The notes under the pieces: model-generated | The model's database searches: none | What the model saw: the letters and a program-made list of their open reading frames with translations, nothing else | Told to the model about the DNA's origin: nothing | Made by a program: the position numbers and the translations under genes | Origin: Dipteris shenzhenensis | Taxonomy: Eukaryota > Polypodiophyta > Polypodiopsida > Gleicheniales | Reading direction: 5' to 3' (one strand) | Assembly (NCBI GenBank): GCA_047967505.1 | Contig: CM106538.1 | Length of the DNA stretch: 64,000 nucleotides | Shown here: one piece after another, positions 34,034 through 46,886 of the stretch | How the letters are laid out: each line of letters starts with the position of its first letter | How positions within the stretch are numbered: position 1 is the first letter of the stretch

Positions 34034-34859
34034 CTTCTTCTTTTTTGAGTTTTTCCTTTGCATATGACTTTTATATATGACTGAACTGTAACTCTATTGT
34101 TAAATAGAAGCAAACATGTCTCCAAAAAAAAACATGAGGTCGGGAGGAAAGATCAACGAATCCAAGAAAGAGCCTCAGATCCTATCTCCAACAAAGAGAA
34201 CTATAACAAAGGAAAAGGGGAAGGGCAAGCCACTTCAAACCCTATCAATTACAATTGGGGTGAAGCATGGGTGGAAGTTAGTCCTTAAAGCTAGGCCAAA
34301 AGTCTAGCAGGACATGGAGCAATGGATGCAAGACACCTGGGGCACCCAGGACAAGGTAAGCCAACGAGGCTATCACATTAGAATCCTCAAGTAAGATTTC
34401 TATGAAGACTTTATTTTTGTTTATAGAAGGATATACCAGACTTTATTTTTGTTTCTAGAAGGATATACCAAACTAGAACAATCATGAACAATGAGGTGGC
34501 ACTGTAGTGGCTCGAGCTTATGCAGCATCTATTCATGCCACTGAGGTGGATTGACACAAATTTTCCCACCATTGAGAAACCAATGTGAGGAGTGCTAATC
34601 AGGACAACACCTGTATCGAATAGGAGAATGTTGTGGGAACCCTGTTGGAAGGCCTTACAAAGGAACATCCTATGAAGAGGGACCTGAGTACTATGGTGTG
34701 AGACATCAACTAAGGATTAGCAAGTGGTCTTATCTGATTGGAAGAGAACGGTGGGGGAGGAGAAACAAATATTGATGTCAAAATTAGAAATGGTTGTTGC
34801 TACATGTGAGTCAAAAGCCACAAAACACATCAACTCAATTAAACACACAGCCAACTAAG
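34034..34859. other. Stretch without a recognised gene
   Basis: Short ORFs rich in Lys/Ser at 34097-34300 do not resemble a known protein. A 29-bp duplicate GACTTTATTTTTGTTTCTAG or close variant occurs at 34408 and 34440. This sequence is the left flank of Copia element 2. Confidence 0.4.
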
Positions 34860-35211
34860 TGTTGAGATATCGAGCTCCACTCGTGATATGCCAGGGTGAC
34901 CGTTGTGCATTTATGTCACTGACTTGTTAGCTGCAGATGCGGTTGGTACACCGCCCATGAATAATAGCTAGATGATAGCTATCCTTATGTACTCTAGTTC
35001 GTGGCTCAGTTAGTATGCCACCTTAGTTAGCTGAGTTTGGTTTGAGACCCACATATAGGGTTCTTCTATTTCTTTGTACTAGAGTTCTTTTGGCTTTCAC
35101 AACTAAGAAGAGAAAAACTGTTTTCAGCCTCCACCTTTGTGTGTATTCCCCCATTGTGTATGTGAGAAAGCCGCAAGTTAGACTCCTTCCCTCTCTCCCA
35201 CTATCTTCACA
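34860..35211 (+). repeat. Copia element 2, 5' LTR
   Basis: It starts TGTTGAGATATCGAGC and ends CTTCACA directly before the primer site. It matches the 3' LTR with about nine differences over 329 bp (about 97%). Confidence 0.9.
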
Positions 35212-35225
35212 TGGTATTAGAGCCT
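35212..35225 (+). other. Copia element 2 primer-binding site
   Basis: TGGTATTAGAGCCT is a one-base variant of the tRNA-Met primer site; the C-to-T change is of the same kind as the nonsense changes in the element. Confidence 0.75.
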
Positions 35226-35754
35226 AGTTCATGGTAAGGAGCTCAAGAAAGCAAACCAAGTTCACGGTGTCCTGGTAAGAGGACCAGTGTTGCTTTCCTT
35301 TTTTGAGTTTGGGAGCAAATCTCTGCAGGTAGCATAGCCGAAAGTGCAAGAGTGCACTGTCTCAGATTGAGATGCCCTTCGTGGTGTGGCGAGAGGGTAG
35401 TATATGCTGCGGGAGATGGCGAAGCCCTTGGTGACTTTATTTTTCTGATTCAAGGCCATTTCGGGGCCTGTTTTGAAGGCAGAAGTTCTTCACAGGCACT
35501 CAGAAAAAGGCCCTATTTTTGCTGTGTGACCATTGCTCTGCAGGTCGGTGAAAAGTTGCCGTAGAAATTGCATCGTATGCCTGTGCGTAGAGATGCTGGG
35601 AGTTATAGAATCATCCTTACTGCCTCTTGATGCAAAATCGTCACTAGGAAGTGACTGTGTGGTCAAATACCACTTTCATCAGTTTTGCAGATTTGCCCGT
35701 GTGAGGCAGAAGCTGTGTTCTTTGCAGTGACAGAATATTTTGTAGTGTTCTGTA

Positions 35755-38700
35755 ATGGCGTCTGATTCTCTTTCACAGATTGTCACTGAAAAGCTTGACA
35801 AGAACAACTTCCAAGCATGGAAGTTTAGAATGACGAATTTCCTTATGGGAAAAGGCTATTGGGAGTTCATTACAGGAAATGAAGAAGAACCAGTTCTTCC
35901 TAATGTTCCCAATCAACAGGAAATGCAAGCATTTAAAGGATGGCATGGGAGAGCTAGAAAAGTTATGTACTGGCTGTCTATCAGTATTTCGGATTCTATG
36001 ATTGTGCATATTCAGGATGCAAGTATGCCAAAGGAGGCATGGGATACTTTGGCAAAAATGTACAGCACAAATACACAAGCCAGGAAAATGTAGCTCAAGC
36101 AGGAGTTGCACAATGTGCAGAGAGAAAATATGAGCATCAATGACTACCACATGAAGGTGAAGAAAATTGTAGATGCACTTGCTTCCATTGGGTCGCCAGT
36201 GGAAGATGATGATCTAGTTTCTATGACCTTTAATGGTCTAGGAAAGGATTATGCACAGTTCCGGACATCCATTGCCATCCGTTAAAAATTTCCTGATTTT
36301 GAGGAGTTCTTTGCTCTTCTAATTTCTGAAGGGCAGAGAAATGGTGGTGCATCTTCTTCAGGAGGAACTTCAAAAGAAACTGTCTTCTACTCAAATGCTG
36401 GAAGAGGTAGAGGCAGAGGTAGAGGAGGCCGATCTGGAGGCCATGGTAGAAATCAGAATATGCAGTAAACTCAAGAAAACCAGTCCTTTGGAGGAGGACG
36501 TGGTAACTCTAGAGGCAGGGGGAGCCAAAGAGGTCGTGGTGGATGGTAGAGAGGCCAAAACGCAAACAACAAAGTTGAATGCTACTATTGTGGTAAAATG
36601 GGTCATATGGCTAAAGACTGCTACAAAAAGCAGAATGACATTATGAATGGAAAATTGTAGCAAGGCAATTATGCATCTTCTAGTAGACAGGGTGATGACA
36701 GAAATGAGCATCTATTTATGGTGCAGCACATGACCAATTCTGTGACAAGTGCAGAAGAACGAAATGATGTGTGGTATGTTGACTCAGGTGTGTCAAACCA
36801 CATGACAGGTCATGCAAAATGGATGCAAGATGCAAGGAAAATGAAAAAACCAGGATTTGTGGAGACTGGTGATGATACTACACATCCTATTATGCAGATT
36901 GGTAAAATTCCTTTGTTTATGCAAGATGGGAAAAAGAAATACCTGTCTGATGTATTTCATGGCCCGAATATCACCAAGAACCTGGTTTCTATTGGTCAAA
37001 TGGTTGAGTAGGGCTTGCAGGTCAGATTTAATCCTCATGGATGCTTTGTTGAGGATATGAAAAATAACGGTCACTTGATAGCAAAAGGAAAGAAGAAGGG
37101 CAGGATGTTTACGTTGGATGCGGACATGCCTGAATTGAGTGCAGCAATGTTTGCACATGGGACCGGTGTTGTTGCAGATATTGATATCTGGCATAAACGC
37201 ATTGGTCATGTTAATGTACACCGACTTAAATCAATGCAGGCCCAAAATATTGTTGCAGGATTGCCTAAATTCAAGGTTGCAGAAATGCATAAGGTATGTG
37301 AAGCCTGTCAATTTGGAAAACATGCAAGGAAGCCATTTCCTAGGCATGTTCAAGAGAGTAAGAAGCCATTGGAATTAATCCACTCTGATGTGTGGATTAC
37401 TAAAGCTGCATCTATTGGAGGCTGTCATTATTTTGTCACTTTTATTGATGACTACAGCAGAAAAGTTTGGGTGCATTTTATGAAAAAGAAAAGTGAAGTG
37501 TTTGGGCATTTCAAAGCTTTTAAAGCTATGGTTGAAAAAGAAACAGGCCTGCAAATAAAATGCCTAAGGTCAGATGGAGGGGGAGAGTACCTCTCCAATG
37601 AGTTTGCAAAGTTCCTGCAGGAGCATGGCATAAAGCAACAATATTCATGCAGTCATACCCCACAGCAAAATGGACTTGCAGAAAGGAAAAACAGGCATAT
37701 TGGAGAGGTATCTCAGGCCATGCTAAATGAAAAAGACCTACCAGATTATTATTGGGCTGAAGCAGTTGCTACAACAGTTTACATAATGAACAAGACTCCC
37801 ATTGCAGCAATACATGGCATGATGCCAGAGGAGATGTATACTGGTAGGAAACCAGATATTTCTCATTTGAAAATTTTTTGTTGCATTGCCTATGTTCATG
37901 TGCCAGATGAGTTGAGGTCCAAGTTGGATCCAAAAGCTGAGAAGTGCATCTTTATTGGTTATTCTCTACATCAGAAAGGGTATAGATGCTATAACCCTTC
38001 TACTCGTAAGTTTACAGTGAGCACAGATGTTTTTGATGAGATGAGCAGCTGGTATAAACCAGTAAATGTGATGATTGATGTAGATGCACAAAATGGTAAT
38101 GCTGCACAAAATTCATAGTAGCAATCACAAAATATTAGTGGACCTGCAGTGTCCTCTAGCAGTGGTTCACATACTTTGCCATGGATAGGCAGATTGAGAT
38201 CCGGAGAATCTCCTCAAAGCAATGCAAATAGTGGTATGCAGGTATCATGAAAAGGAAAAGAGAACGTAGATCAGCCCATGTTTGATGTGAATGCAGGTCA
38301 CTCTTATGTGGATGGTGAATCCAGTGGCTCAGAATAGAGCATTGATGATGAGTTGGGTATTCCTTTTGTTGTTACACCTGGAGTAAGGAAGACCAGGGAT
38401 TTTTTGAAAGCACCTAGAAGTGAGCCTATTTTGCGTAGGTCTACCAGAGCTAGGTATCCTATGGACAGGCTGAAATATGATGGATATACAGCCATTCACT
38501 ATGCCTATATGGTCAAAGTGATACAGGAACCAGAACCTACTTCTTTTGAGCAAGCCATAGGAAAAGAAAAATGGGAGAAAGCCATGGATGAGGAAATGGA
38601 TGCCTTAGAAGCAAATGCTACATGGGAATTGGTGCCTTTGCCTAAAGACAAGAATGCAATTAGCTGTAAGTGGGTTTATAAGGTGAAGCACAATGCAGAT

Positions 38701-40116
38701 GGTTCTATGAACAGATACAAGGCAAGATTAGTTGTCAAGGTGTATGCACAGACATATGGCATTGATTATGAAGAAACATTCAGTCTGGTTATAAGGATGG
38801 CAACCGTAAGAGCAGTCATTGCTATGGCTGCATCAAAGGGATGGTCTCTACATCAAACGGATGTAAAGAATGCCTTCTTGCATGGTGATTTGCAAGAAGA
38901 GGTATTTATGGAGCAGCCACCAGGTTATGTTCATGCTATTCATCCTGAGTTTGTTTGCAGGTTGAAGAAAGCCTTGTATGGCTTGAAGCAAGCACCTAGA
39001 GCATGGTCTGACAAGATAGGATAGTATCTTGTCACTATTGGCTTTCAGATTTCCAAGGCAAATTTCTCACTTTATGTGAGAAAAACAGAGAAAGGTATTA
39101 TGTTGCTTGTCATTTATGTTGATGATTTGATCATCACTGGTGATGGTGATGAAGATATCCTTCATGTGAAAATGCTATTGAAGTAGAAGTTTGAGATGAA
39201 GGAATTGGGAGAGCTGCATTATTTCTTGGGCATTGAGGTGATTAGATCACTAAGTGGGATACGGCTCTTGCAGAGGCAGTATGGATTGGACATGCTGTCC
39301 AAATATGGGATGACAGCCTGTAAGCCTATTTCAGTTCCTTTGGAGCAGAATGTGAAGCTGAGCGCAGATGCAGGTGAGCTTCTGAAAGACCCTACTATGT
39401 ACAGATGCATAGTAGGAAGTTTGATTTATATGACTATTACCAGGCCAGATTTGAGCTATGCTATTGGATTGGTAAGTCAGTTTATGCAGGCTCCAAGGAA
39501 ACCGCATTTGGATGCGGCTAGATGCATACTCAGGTATGTGAAGTCCACATTGCATTATGGACTATTTTATGAGGCTAGGGTTCAGATACAGTTGCATGGA
39601 TACACTGATGCTGATTGGGCTGGTAGTATTTCTAATAGATGATCTACCAGTGGATATCTGTTCTCTTTTGGGAGTGCTGCAGTAACTTAGAGCAATAAGA
39701 AATAGCCTACAATTGCCTTGTCGAGCACAGAGGCTGAGTATAGGGGTGCAACAGTGGCTGCATGTGAGGTAGCTTGGTTGCATAAGCTACTTTATGATAT
39801 GCATCAGTCTATAGATGGGCCAGTTGTCATTTATTGTGACAACATGAGCAGTATACACTTGGCAAATAACCCAGTCTATCATGCTAGAACAAAGCACATT
39901 GAGGTGCATTATCACTATGTGCGAGAGAAGGTTTTACTAGGTCTTATTGATCTAGTTTATGTCAGCACAGAGGATCAAGTAGCTGACATATTCACGAAGG
40001 CATTGGGCGCAGAGAAGCTATGCAAGTTCAGAGACCTACTTGGTGTGCAGGAATTGGGATTGAGCTCGAGGGGGAGTGTTGAGATATCGAGCTCCACTCG
40101 TGATATGCCAGGGTGA
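35755..40116 (+). pseudogene. Copia element 2 gag-pol, one frame with about 15 nonsense codons
   Basis: A single reading frame runs from the ATG at 35755 to 40116. Order: gag (DKNNFQAWKFRM), RGRGRGRGG tract, zinc knuckle CYYCGKMGHMAKDC, protease VDSGVSNHM (Val replaces the usual Ala/Thr after DSG), integrase (HKRIGHVNVHRL, CEAC, DDYSRK, SDGGGEY, TPQQNGLAE), reverse transcriptase ([35 protein letters not shown]) and RNase H (TDADWAG, STEAEYRG, DNMSSIHLANNP, DQVADIFTKAL). Stops, for example at 36091, 36283, 37009, 38116-38121, 39022, 39184 and 39640, sit where Gln, Arg or Trp is expected. No frameshift was found in 4.36 kb. It is inactive as written. Confidence 0.9.
40067..40076 (+). other. Copia element 2 polypurine tract
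   Basis: GAGGGGGAG lies directly before the 3' LTR; this is the usual plus-strand priming site. Confidence 0.75.
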
Positions 40117-40405
40117 CCGTTGTGCATTTATGTCACCGACTTGTTAGCTACAGATGCGGTTGGTACACCGCTCATGAATAATAGCTGGATGACAACTATC
40201 CTTATGTACTCTAGTTCGTGGCTCAGTTAGTATGCCACCTTAGTTAGCTGAGTTTGGTTTGAGACCCACATATAGGGTTCTTCTATTTCTTTGTACTAGA
40301 GTTCTTTTGGCTTTCACAACTAAGAAGATAAAAAGTGTTTTCAGCCTCCACCTTTGTGTGTATTCCCCCATTGTGTATGTGAGAAAGCCGCAAGTGAGAC
40401 TCCTT
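40077..40405 (+). repeat. Copia element 2, 3' LTR (last ~23 bp missing)
   Basis: It matches the 5' LTR from TGTTGAGATATCGAG to GACTCCTT, then changes to unrelated sequence. The terminal segment of the 5' LTR, up to CTTCACA, is absent, so no target duplication can be found. Confidence 0.85.
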
Positions 40406-41600
40406 GGAAAAGATGGAAGCAGAGCTGGAATGTACCACAAAATATTTCAATTTGGTGAGAATGCACCATGTATGGATCATAGAGCAATTAGAGGTAGGAG
40501 CTGCATTTAACATTCATATGTATCACTTGATGGAGGAGTTATTAAAGCATGGGTTGTAGGTTCTCGTCCCTATAGCAATACAACATCCAACATGCTCTGA
40601 AAGTATACCAATGGTCATTAAAAAGTAAGATAGATTTTTCCATTGACATAATTTGTGTTTTATCTTAAGCCCTAGGTCATTGCAGTTAGTATGTACTAAC
40701 CCTTTCTATACATATGTAGTTGTGTATTATGTGGGCTTGGATTTAGTACAGACTCTATTGACATGGTGTTCGCACCACCCTCCTACACACATACCACATG
40801 GTGTGTGCAACAGTTCATTTTTTTTAGTATACCAAGTGCATTCTTCCATCCTGCAAGAAGAGTATTTTAGAAGATTGGGTGGTTGCCATGGAATTCAAAA
40901 ATATTGGTAAGTTTTGTTTGCAACATGTGTGCTAAAATTCCTTTTTTATAAGTAATGTGTACAATCTATGATATAGAAGAATACCAATATAGAACTTGGC
41001 AGCATAAAAACTAATCTATTATAACTTAGCTTCAAAAGTACTATGTTAGCATTATAGGTTGATGAATGTACTCTTAGTATTCCTTCTACTGATCATACTA
41101 ACATAGTGCTATGTTAGAATTATAGGATGATTGTATCATTCAACACTATATATGTTGATTGAATTTAGTATAGCCTTACATTAATTGTCCTAGTTTTAGT
41201 ACTATGTATACTAATGGTGATGCATTAGATCTAAATTTGGCACCAATATAGTACTAATATAACACTATTCCATTATTAATATACTCTTAATATAGTAGAT
41301 GATAATGCCTACCAACATAGTACTATTACAATACTAACATAGCACTATTTGTTTCTATTCTAGTACTAACATAATAGAGCACTACTATAGTACTCATATA
41401 GTACTATATTAATACTAATATAGTACTATTTGTTTCTATTTAATACGAAAATAGTAGAATATAATGCCTACTACTATTACAATTTACATAGCACTATTTG
41501 TTTCTATTCTAGCACTAATATATTAGAGTAATAATATAGTATTGATATAGTACTCATATTAATACTAATATAGTACTATCTCTGTTTCTATATAATGGTG
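40406..41600. other. AT-rich stretch, degenerate TAGTACTA repeats
   Basis: From 41030 to 41600 the words TAGTACTAATATAG and AGCACTATTTGTTTCTATTC recur many times without a fixed period. No gene is recognised. The left part, to 41030, holds nothing I can name. Confidence 0.6.
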
Positions 41601-42340
41601 CCTAAACCAGATCGGTGGTTGTTTGTGATTGAGATTTGGGATAGCTTACTTGTTTCTTTTCTTAAACTAGGCTTGGACTAAATGTGATTATCCTAAACTA
41701 GCCCGAGGGTTCGAACATCATGCAAATGTAGGCTAGTTTAGCTCAATCATCAGTGATGTGATTGTCCTGAACCAGTGTGGTTGAACATACATTAGTTGTT
41801 GTCCAGCCCGATGGCATGGTTGAGCAGAAATTAACAGCAATATATTTAATATATTGTTATTTTACTAAACCAGCCCGGTGGTTGGAACATCATGTAACCA
41901 TGGCTACTTTAGCTCAATCACCAATTATGTGATTGTCCTGAACCAGCATGGTTGAACAGACATTAGTTATTGACCAGCCCAGTGGTTGAAATTATTGTGT
42001 TTCTTAGTACTTAAATTCATTAAATTTAATTTCCTGCTATTTGAGTAATATACCACTATTAAATTGTGGAATTCAGAAATGAAAAGCAATATATTGTTAT
42101 TTTCTAATGGTGAAATTCAGAAATGAAAAGCAATATACTTGTTATTGTCTAATATGTGAAGTTGAGACTGTCAGGCTAAACCATCTCGGTGGTTGAAACT
42201 ATGATAGTGTCCTAAACCATCCAGGTGGTTGAAATTGTGACTATCCTAAACGTGTCCTAAACCAGCCCAGTGATTGAAATTGTGGCTGTCCTAAACCAAC
42301 GCGGTGGTTGAAAATTATTTTGCTTCATTATATACTTTAA
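41601..42340. repeat. Dispersed repeat, CCTAAACCAGCCCGGTGGTT family
   Basis: Units reading GATTGTCCTAAACCAGCCCG and TGGTTGGAACATCATGCAA recur about eight times. The same family returns at 52000-52500. There is no coding signal. Confidence 0.7.
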
Positions 42341-42389
42341 TTAGACTGTGTTTTGTATTCTTTTAGTAGTAGAAAAAAGGGGGTTCATT

Positions 42390-43770
42390 GTTCTGTTGTT
42401 CCCGCATGTTGGGTCAATAGCAGATAGAGTTGTATCTCAAGTTTGTGGATCAAAATCAGGATATTTCAATTGGGCAGAGGAGCTTTGAGCATTGTAAGCC
42501 CTGGTACATTAGAAAACTCAAAGACATGAATGTTTGTTGTTGCAAAACACACATAGACTTTGACCTGGCCTAGCAAGCTATGAATGACTTGAGATCCGGT
42601 CATGTTGGAGCATTGCTCCATGGAGATTTCATAGTCTATAGGCCACCTGGATCCTCATCATGTGTTGCAAGGGAGGGTAGGTTTTGTAGCCTATGGTCTT
42701 TTTGGGAGCCAGTGGTTTGTCCAAAGGGAGACCGTGAGTGGCACAGGATTGAATGCATTCGCGGCATGCAAGCATTGTAGTTTGAAGCTGAAGAAGAAGA
42801 CATTCAATGTCTGTCTAAATAAAATGAGGGAAGACAACCACATTGCTCTAAAATGGAGGAGATTTAAAAATTTCAATGTTGAATGATCCGTCAAAAAGAG
42901 ATGGCTACTGTCATATAAGAGCACCCAGCCAAGGGAGCTTGTAGGTTTCGTGGTTCAATCCATCCCAAAATATGTGCTTCACAATTTCACGACCAACTGG
43001 TAGGATAAGCAATTCAGGACATGCCTTGCCAATTTTCCCGGTGACACTATTGTATTTGTTATAGATTTTGCAAAAAATTATTCTTTTCAAGAACAAGATG
43101 AGATACAAAGTGTTCACTGGTACAACAAGCAGATAACAATTCTTGTGCATATCACGTATAATCATTTGCTTAATTCTTCCATGCTTGATGCCAATCTACT
43201 TGCTGACTCACAAGAGTCTAGGTCAGTGCAATGCACTTACCATTTCTACATTTCAGATGATAGGAACATGACACCCTCTATTCGTGCAACATGCTTTTCT
43301 ACTGCATTGGGAATGGATGAAAAAGGAAAACCCCCATGTAGAAAATATAAAACAACATTGGGTGTGGTCAGATGGTGCCGCCTCTCAATTTAAATCAGCA
43401 CGTGGATTCCACTTCATCTCAAGGTTCAAATCCCTGACCGGTTTAGACATGATGTGGAATTTCTTTGGGTCTAGCCATGGCAAGGGTGAACATGATCGGA
43501 TGCCTATCCTGCTATGCAACAAGGTCCGAAATGCATGGTCTGCTTTACCCCCATCATAGATTATTGTTGTATCCAATGGCCTGCATGCTACCACCCTGTG
43601 CACGTTTTTTGATTTGGAGTGTTTGTGCATACAAAATTACTATGTAGAGAATGCCATTTGCCATTGCCCAAGTCATGGACAAATCAAATGTGCCTGCCAA
43701 CTACAGCTATCTATGATGAGAAAGTAGATGCTGTAGCTCAATTTGCCATTTGGGCAAAAGATCTTAAAGA
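42390..43770 (+). pseudogene. Decayed DDE-like transposase gene, copy 1
   Basis: Pieces in several frames read FEHCKPWYIRKLKDMNVCCCK, AMNDLRSGHVG, FWEPVVCPKGDREWHRIEC, YHFYISDD, FLLHWEWMKK, VWSDGAASQFKSARGFHF and MMWNFFGSSHGKGEHD. The CCCK/H block, YHFYISDD and WSDG-SQFKS-FFGSGHGKG blocks are a recurring signature of an uncharacterised plant transposon protein; the Asp of WSDG is a likely catalytic residue. Frameshifts are numerous, and one stop (about 42572) is a Gln codon change. A second, more decayed copy lies at 48.8-49.4 kb. Confidence 0.65.
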
Positions 43771-44155
43771 CAAGGAGCTCAAATTGAAGAAGGCCAATGA
43801 CTGCGAGGAAAAGGAGCCCGAAGGGAGGAACCAGCCCCCTTCATGAAAGGAGAAAGAAGGGCCGAGATTGCAACCAAGAAGCTCCAATCAAGGAAAGAGG
43901 AAGCAGCATGAAGGGAAGGGCCGAGCCAAAATATGAAGGAACCAGCCCCATTCTAAAAAGGAGCAAGGAGGGCCGAGCTTGCAATCAGGGAGCTCAACAA
44001 GGAGTCCTTGAGATGTAATCTGAAGGAAAGGAGTCTTTGAGATTGTAATCTATGTAATCTGTGTGTAATCTATTCAAGTGTTAATCTTCTCTAGAGTTTA
44101 CTTGGGCAATGTTTTCTCAGCTAAGTGACTAGATAGTGTCCTTTGATCCACGCCA
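43771..44155. other. Purine-rich tail without a recognised gene
   Basis: The words GGAACCAGCCCC and AAGGGCCGAG repeat at about 100-bp spacing (43836, 43937). No protein is recognised. Confidence 0.4.
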
Positions 44156-44345
44156 GCGTGGTGATAATAATGAGACGAAAGATTTCAATTTGACACGTAA
44201 TATGAGACGAAAGATTTCGATTAGATCACTAATGTGAGACTGAAAGATTTTGATTAGTGAACCATTGTACCACAAAAGATTTCGATTAGACAACTAATGT
44301 GAGATGAAAGATTTAGATTAGACAACTAACATGTGACTGAAGAAT
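44156..44345. repeat. Short tandem repeat AAAGATTTCGATTAGACAACTAATG
   Basis: Five imperfect units of about 36 bp, each with GAGAC/T GAAAGATTT and a GATTAGA core. Non-coding. Confidence 0.75.
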
Positions 44346-45509
44346 GAGAAGGTCGGGCTCAATGAACTCTCTCCCTATTTAAGTGCACTGCAGACACAAC
44401 TAAGAGCCCATTACAAAATCTAGCCCCAAAACTTTGTACATCGATCCAAATTTTGTACACCGGTCCACCTACTGTGAATCTATGGCATACCCAAAAGACT
44501 CTAGAATGCTTTTGTTCTATCTGAAAATGATGTTGGATGAAATCCTTGCAGAAACAAACTCGGAGAAGAAGGAGGAAAATAGCTGCAAGGAGGACATGCT
44601 TTGGTGGTGGGTTTATTACTTGGAGTCAGCACAAACAGTGAATATTAATTTCCATGGCTATTGTTTTTCCTATTTCTTTAATGTACTTGTCAAGCTCATG
44701 ATGTAGGTTTCTTTTGACAGGACATGATAGAGGCACGAAGATGTATAGACCGCAAAGACCAGGATGAAGAGGACCCCCAGCGAAAGGAGTTACTATGGGC
44801 ATATAAGTCAGCAGAGTCAAGCAAGCAAAGTGTAATTTGAGTGTGTGAAGAGGTCTACCATTGTGCAGTAGACTGGCCTCAAGAGCTAGGAGATGCTTGC
44901 TATAGAGAGGTTGATAAGATTGTTGGGAGTCTGGAATTTCCTTAAAAAAGAAAAATGTCATTGCGTTTTGAAATAATAAAAATCTTGCAAACATTTCTTG
45001 AACTTGTGGATATTCTCATGGTGCTCGTAATACCTGATTTTGTATCGACCTGCTTCCATGTTAGTACTTAAATGTTTTAAGTAGCCTGCTGGTTGAAATT
45101 TGACAGTTAACTATACCCAGTCTAAAGGGCACTAGCACCAAGGATGTTTTTATCAAAGCTATGCTTGTATATTAATATTAAATCTTGGCGAAAGTTTATC
45201 GAGCTAGTTTTTTTAGTTTCACTATATTTGTATAACATATTACAAATTTATATATTTTCTTTTAAATTTTAAAGAAAAACTTGTAAATCCTAGCAAAACT
45301 TTAAATTTATTCTCATAAAAGTTTCAAATCTTGGCGAATTTTTCAAGCCTTTATTTTTATTAGGGCATAAAACTTTCGACACCAATATAAAAGTTTCATT
45401 TCTTTACGAAACTAATAGGAAAAAATCATCTATGACTAGCACTGTGCAACAAATTTTCGGATAGCACGACAGTAGTGTAGGGATATCATGGTAGTAGTGC
45501 AGGAGAAGT
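44346..45509. other. Stretch without a recognised gene
   Basis: A short ORF at 44434-44706 encodes an uncharacterised Glu/Lys-rich peptide with no family resemblance. The remainder is AT-rich. Confidence 0.35.
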
Positions 45510-46886
45510 TATCATAAGGCTGTGGATGTTCTCCTTCATCTCCTCCACTTTTTTCTCACTCTATGCAATAGGGTCATCTCAATCCCTCAGCATCTATTGA
45601 ACCTACGTAAATTGCTGAAAAACATCTTCATGGGCGGTTTCCAAGACTTCCACTCTAGTTTGGAAATCTTGCAGGACGACAGACTGCTTTTCATAACTGT
45701 CGAAAGCCACAGCAAGCTTGTGCAAACATCTATGGTGATCTTCTTGCAGGGTATTGTAGCTTGCTCTTCGGACTTCCAACAATGTTTCAAAAAAACAACC
45801 CTCACCGTGGCTGTTGCAAATTGCTCCACCATGGTGCTGGAACTTCCTCCACCGTGGCTGCTCTCTACATCCTTCCTGGCCTAGGGAGCTGCCCCGTTGT
45901 CTTCTCCACCCCGGCTACTCTCTGCCCCATCCTTCCTAGCCTTGAAGCTCTCTCACAATTCCTGCATCACCTTTTTGGTTTCTGCATTCTCCCTTTTCAC
46001 CTCCTCCATCATCTGGTCTTTTTTAATGTTCAATGCATTCTGCATGTTGCAGAGCCGTTTGTAAAGAACCTCGTTTTTTACTCTCTAATCTTCAAGGTCC
46101 TTTTGCATCTTTTCTAGCTCCTTGTCTGCCATGTCATTTCTCACTTCTTCAGGCCTATCTCAAAGCTCCTTCATGTGCTTCTCTGCTTCTTCTCTTCTAT
46201 GCCTTTCCATGTTGATCAATTTCATAGCAGCCTCAACTTACTCTTATGCCTGCAAGGCCCTCGCTTGTGCCTCATCTACCTTAGCTTCTATACCTTCCCT
46301 GAGACTTTTCTCAAGTTGCGCTGCCTTTGCTGCAACGGTGGCTTTCTCTTGTAGAAAAGTCACCTTTTGAGAGATCTACTTCTCGTATTGCTCAAAAATC
46401 CCTTTGAGGGTAGATGCCATCAGGTGCATTGCAGCTCTAACAAACTGAGATGACAATTGGGATTTGCCATCCACGCAATTCTTCAGGTTGGTTAACATAC
46501 TCTTGGAGATCGCCCTTGAAAAAGATGCATCACATCCTTTCAGTTGCTCTACTGCTACTTGAACCTACCAGAACTTGCAGGTTCCTCTCTTGGAGGTTTG
46601 TTAGAAAGTTCAAAATCTTGACTCCACCATCTTTACTAATTTGAGCATTGGGGTATACGTCTATAATATCCTGTCTCTTCTACTGCTTCTCAAAAAAGTG
46701 TGCTTGTGAACTGCCTCCATAAATTCCTAGAGCCTTTTCAATCACTCTTTCATTGATGGTAATCTTCTAACCTTGACAGACTAGTTGCCCCTCCTTCACG
46801 TGCACCTCCTACACCATCCTAGTGAAGTTTTGGAGAGCATCCAAATTGGGCTTTTGAATAGGGAGAGAAGAGGTCCCATATGTCAT
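45510..46886 (-). pseudogene. Coiled-coil protein gene broken by Gln-to-stop changes
   Basis: Read on the minus strand from the ATG at 46886, a long frame gives TYGTSSLPIQKPNLDAL, ITINERVIEKALGIYGG, IIDVYPNAQISKDGG, SQLSSQFVRAAMHLM, then helical heptads (KVTFLQEKATVAAKAAQLEK, KVDEAQARALQA, MADKELEKMQKDLED) and a tail with FETLLEVRRASYN. At least eight stops interrupt it. Most can be read as CAG-to-TAG or CAA-to-TAA, for instance in EK(Q)ISQK and QA(Q)E(Q)VEAA. I do not recognise the family; a gag-like or transposon accessory protein with a large coiled coil is likely. Confidence 0.55.

Noticed and set aside
35755-40116. A variant nuclear code reading TAA/TAG as Gln
   Set aside because: In-frame TAG/TAA at Gln positions would fit, but the intact genes of the 11.7-kb element end in TAG or TAA and use CAA/CAG for Gln, and Arg and Trp codons are also turned into stops. 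Methylcytosine deamination explains all of it.
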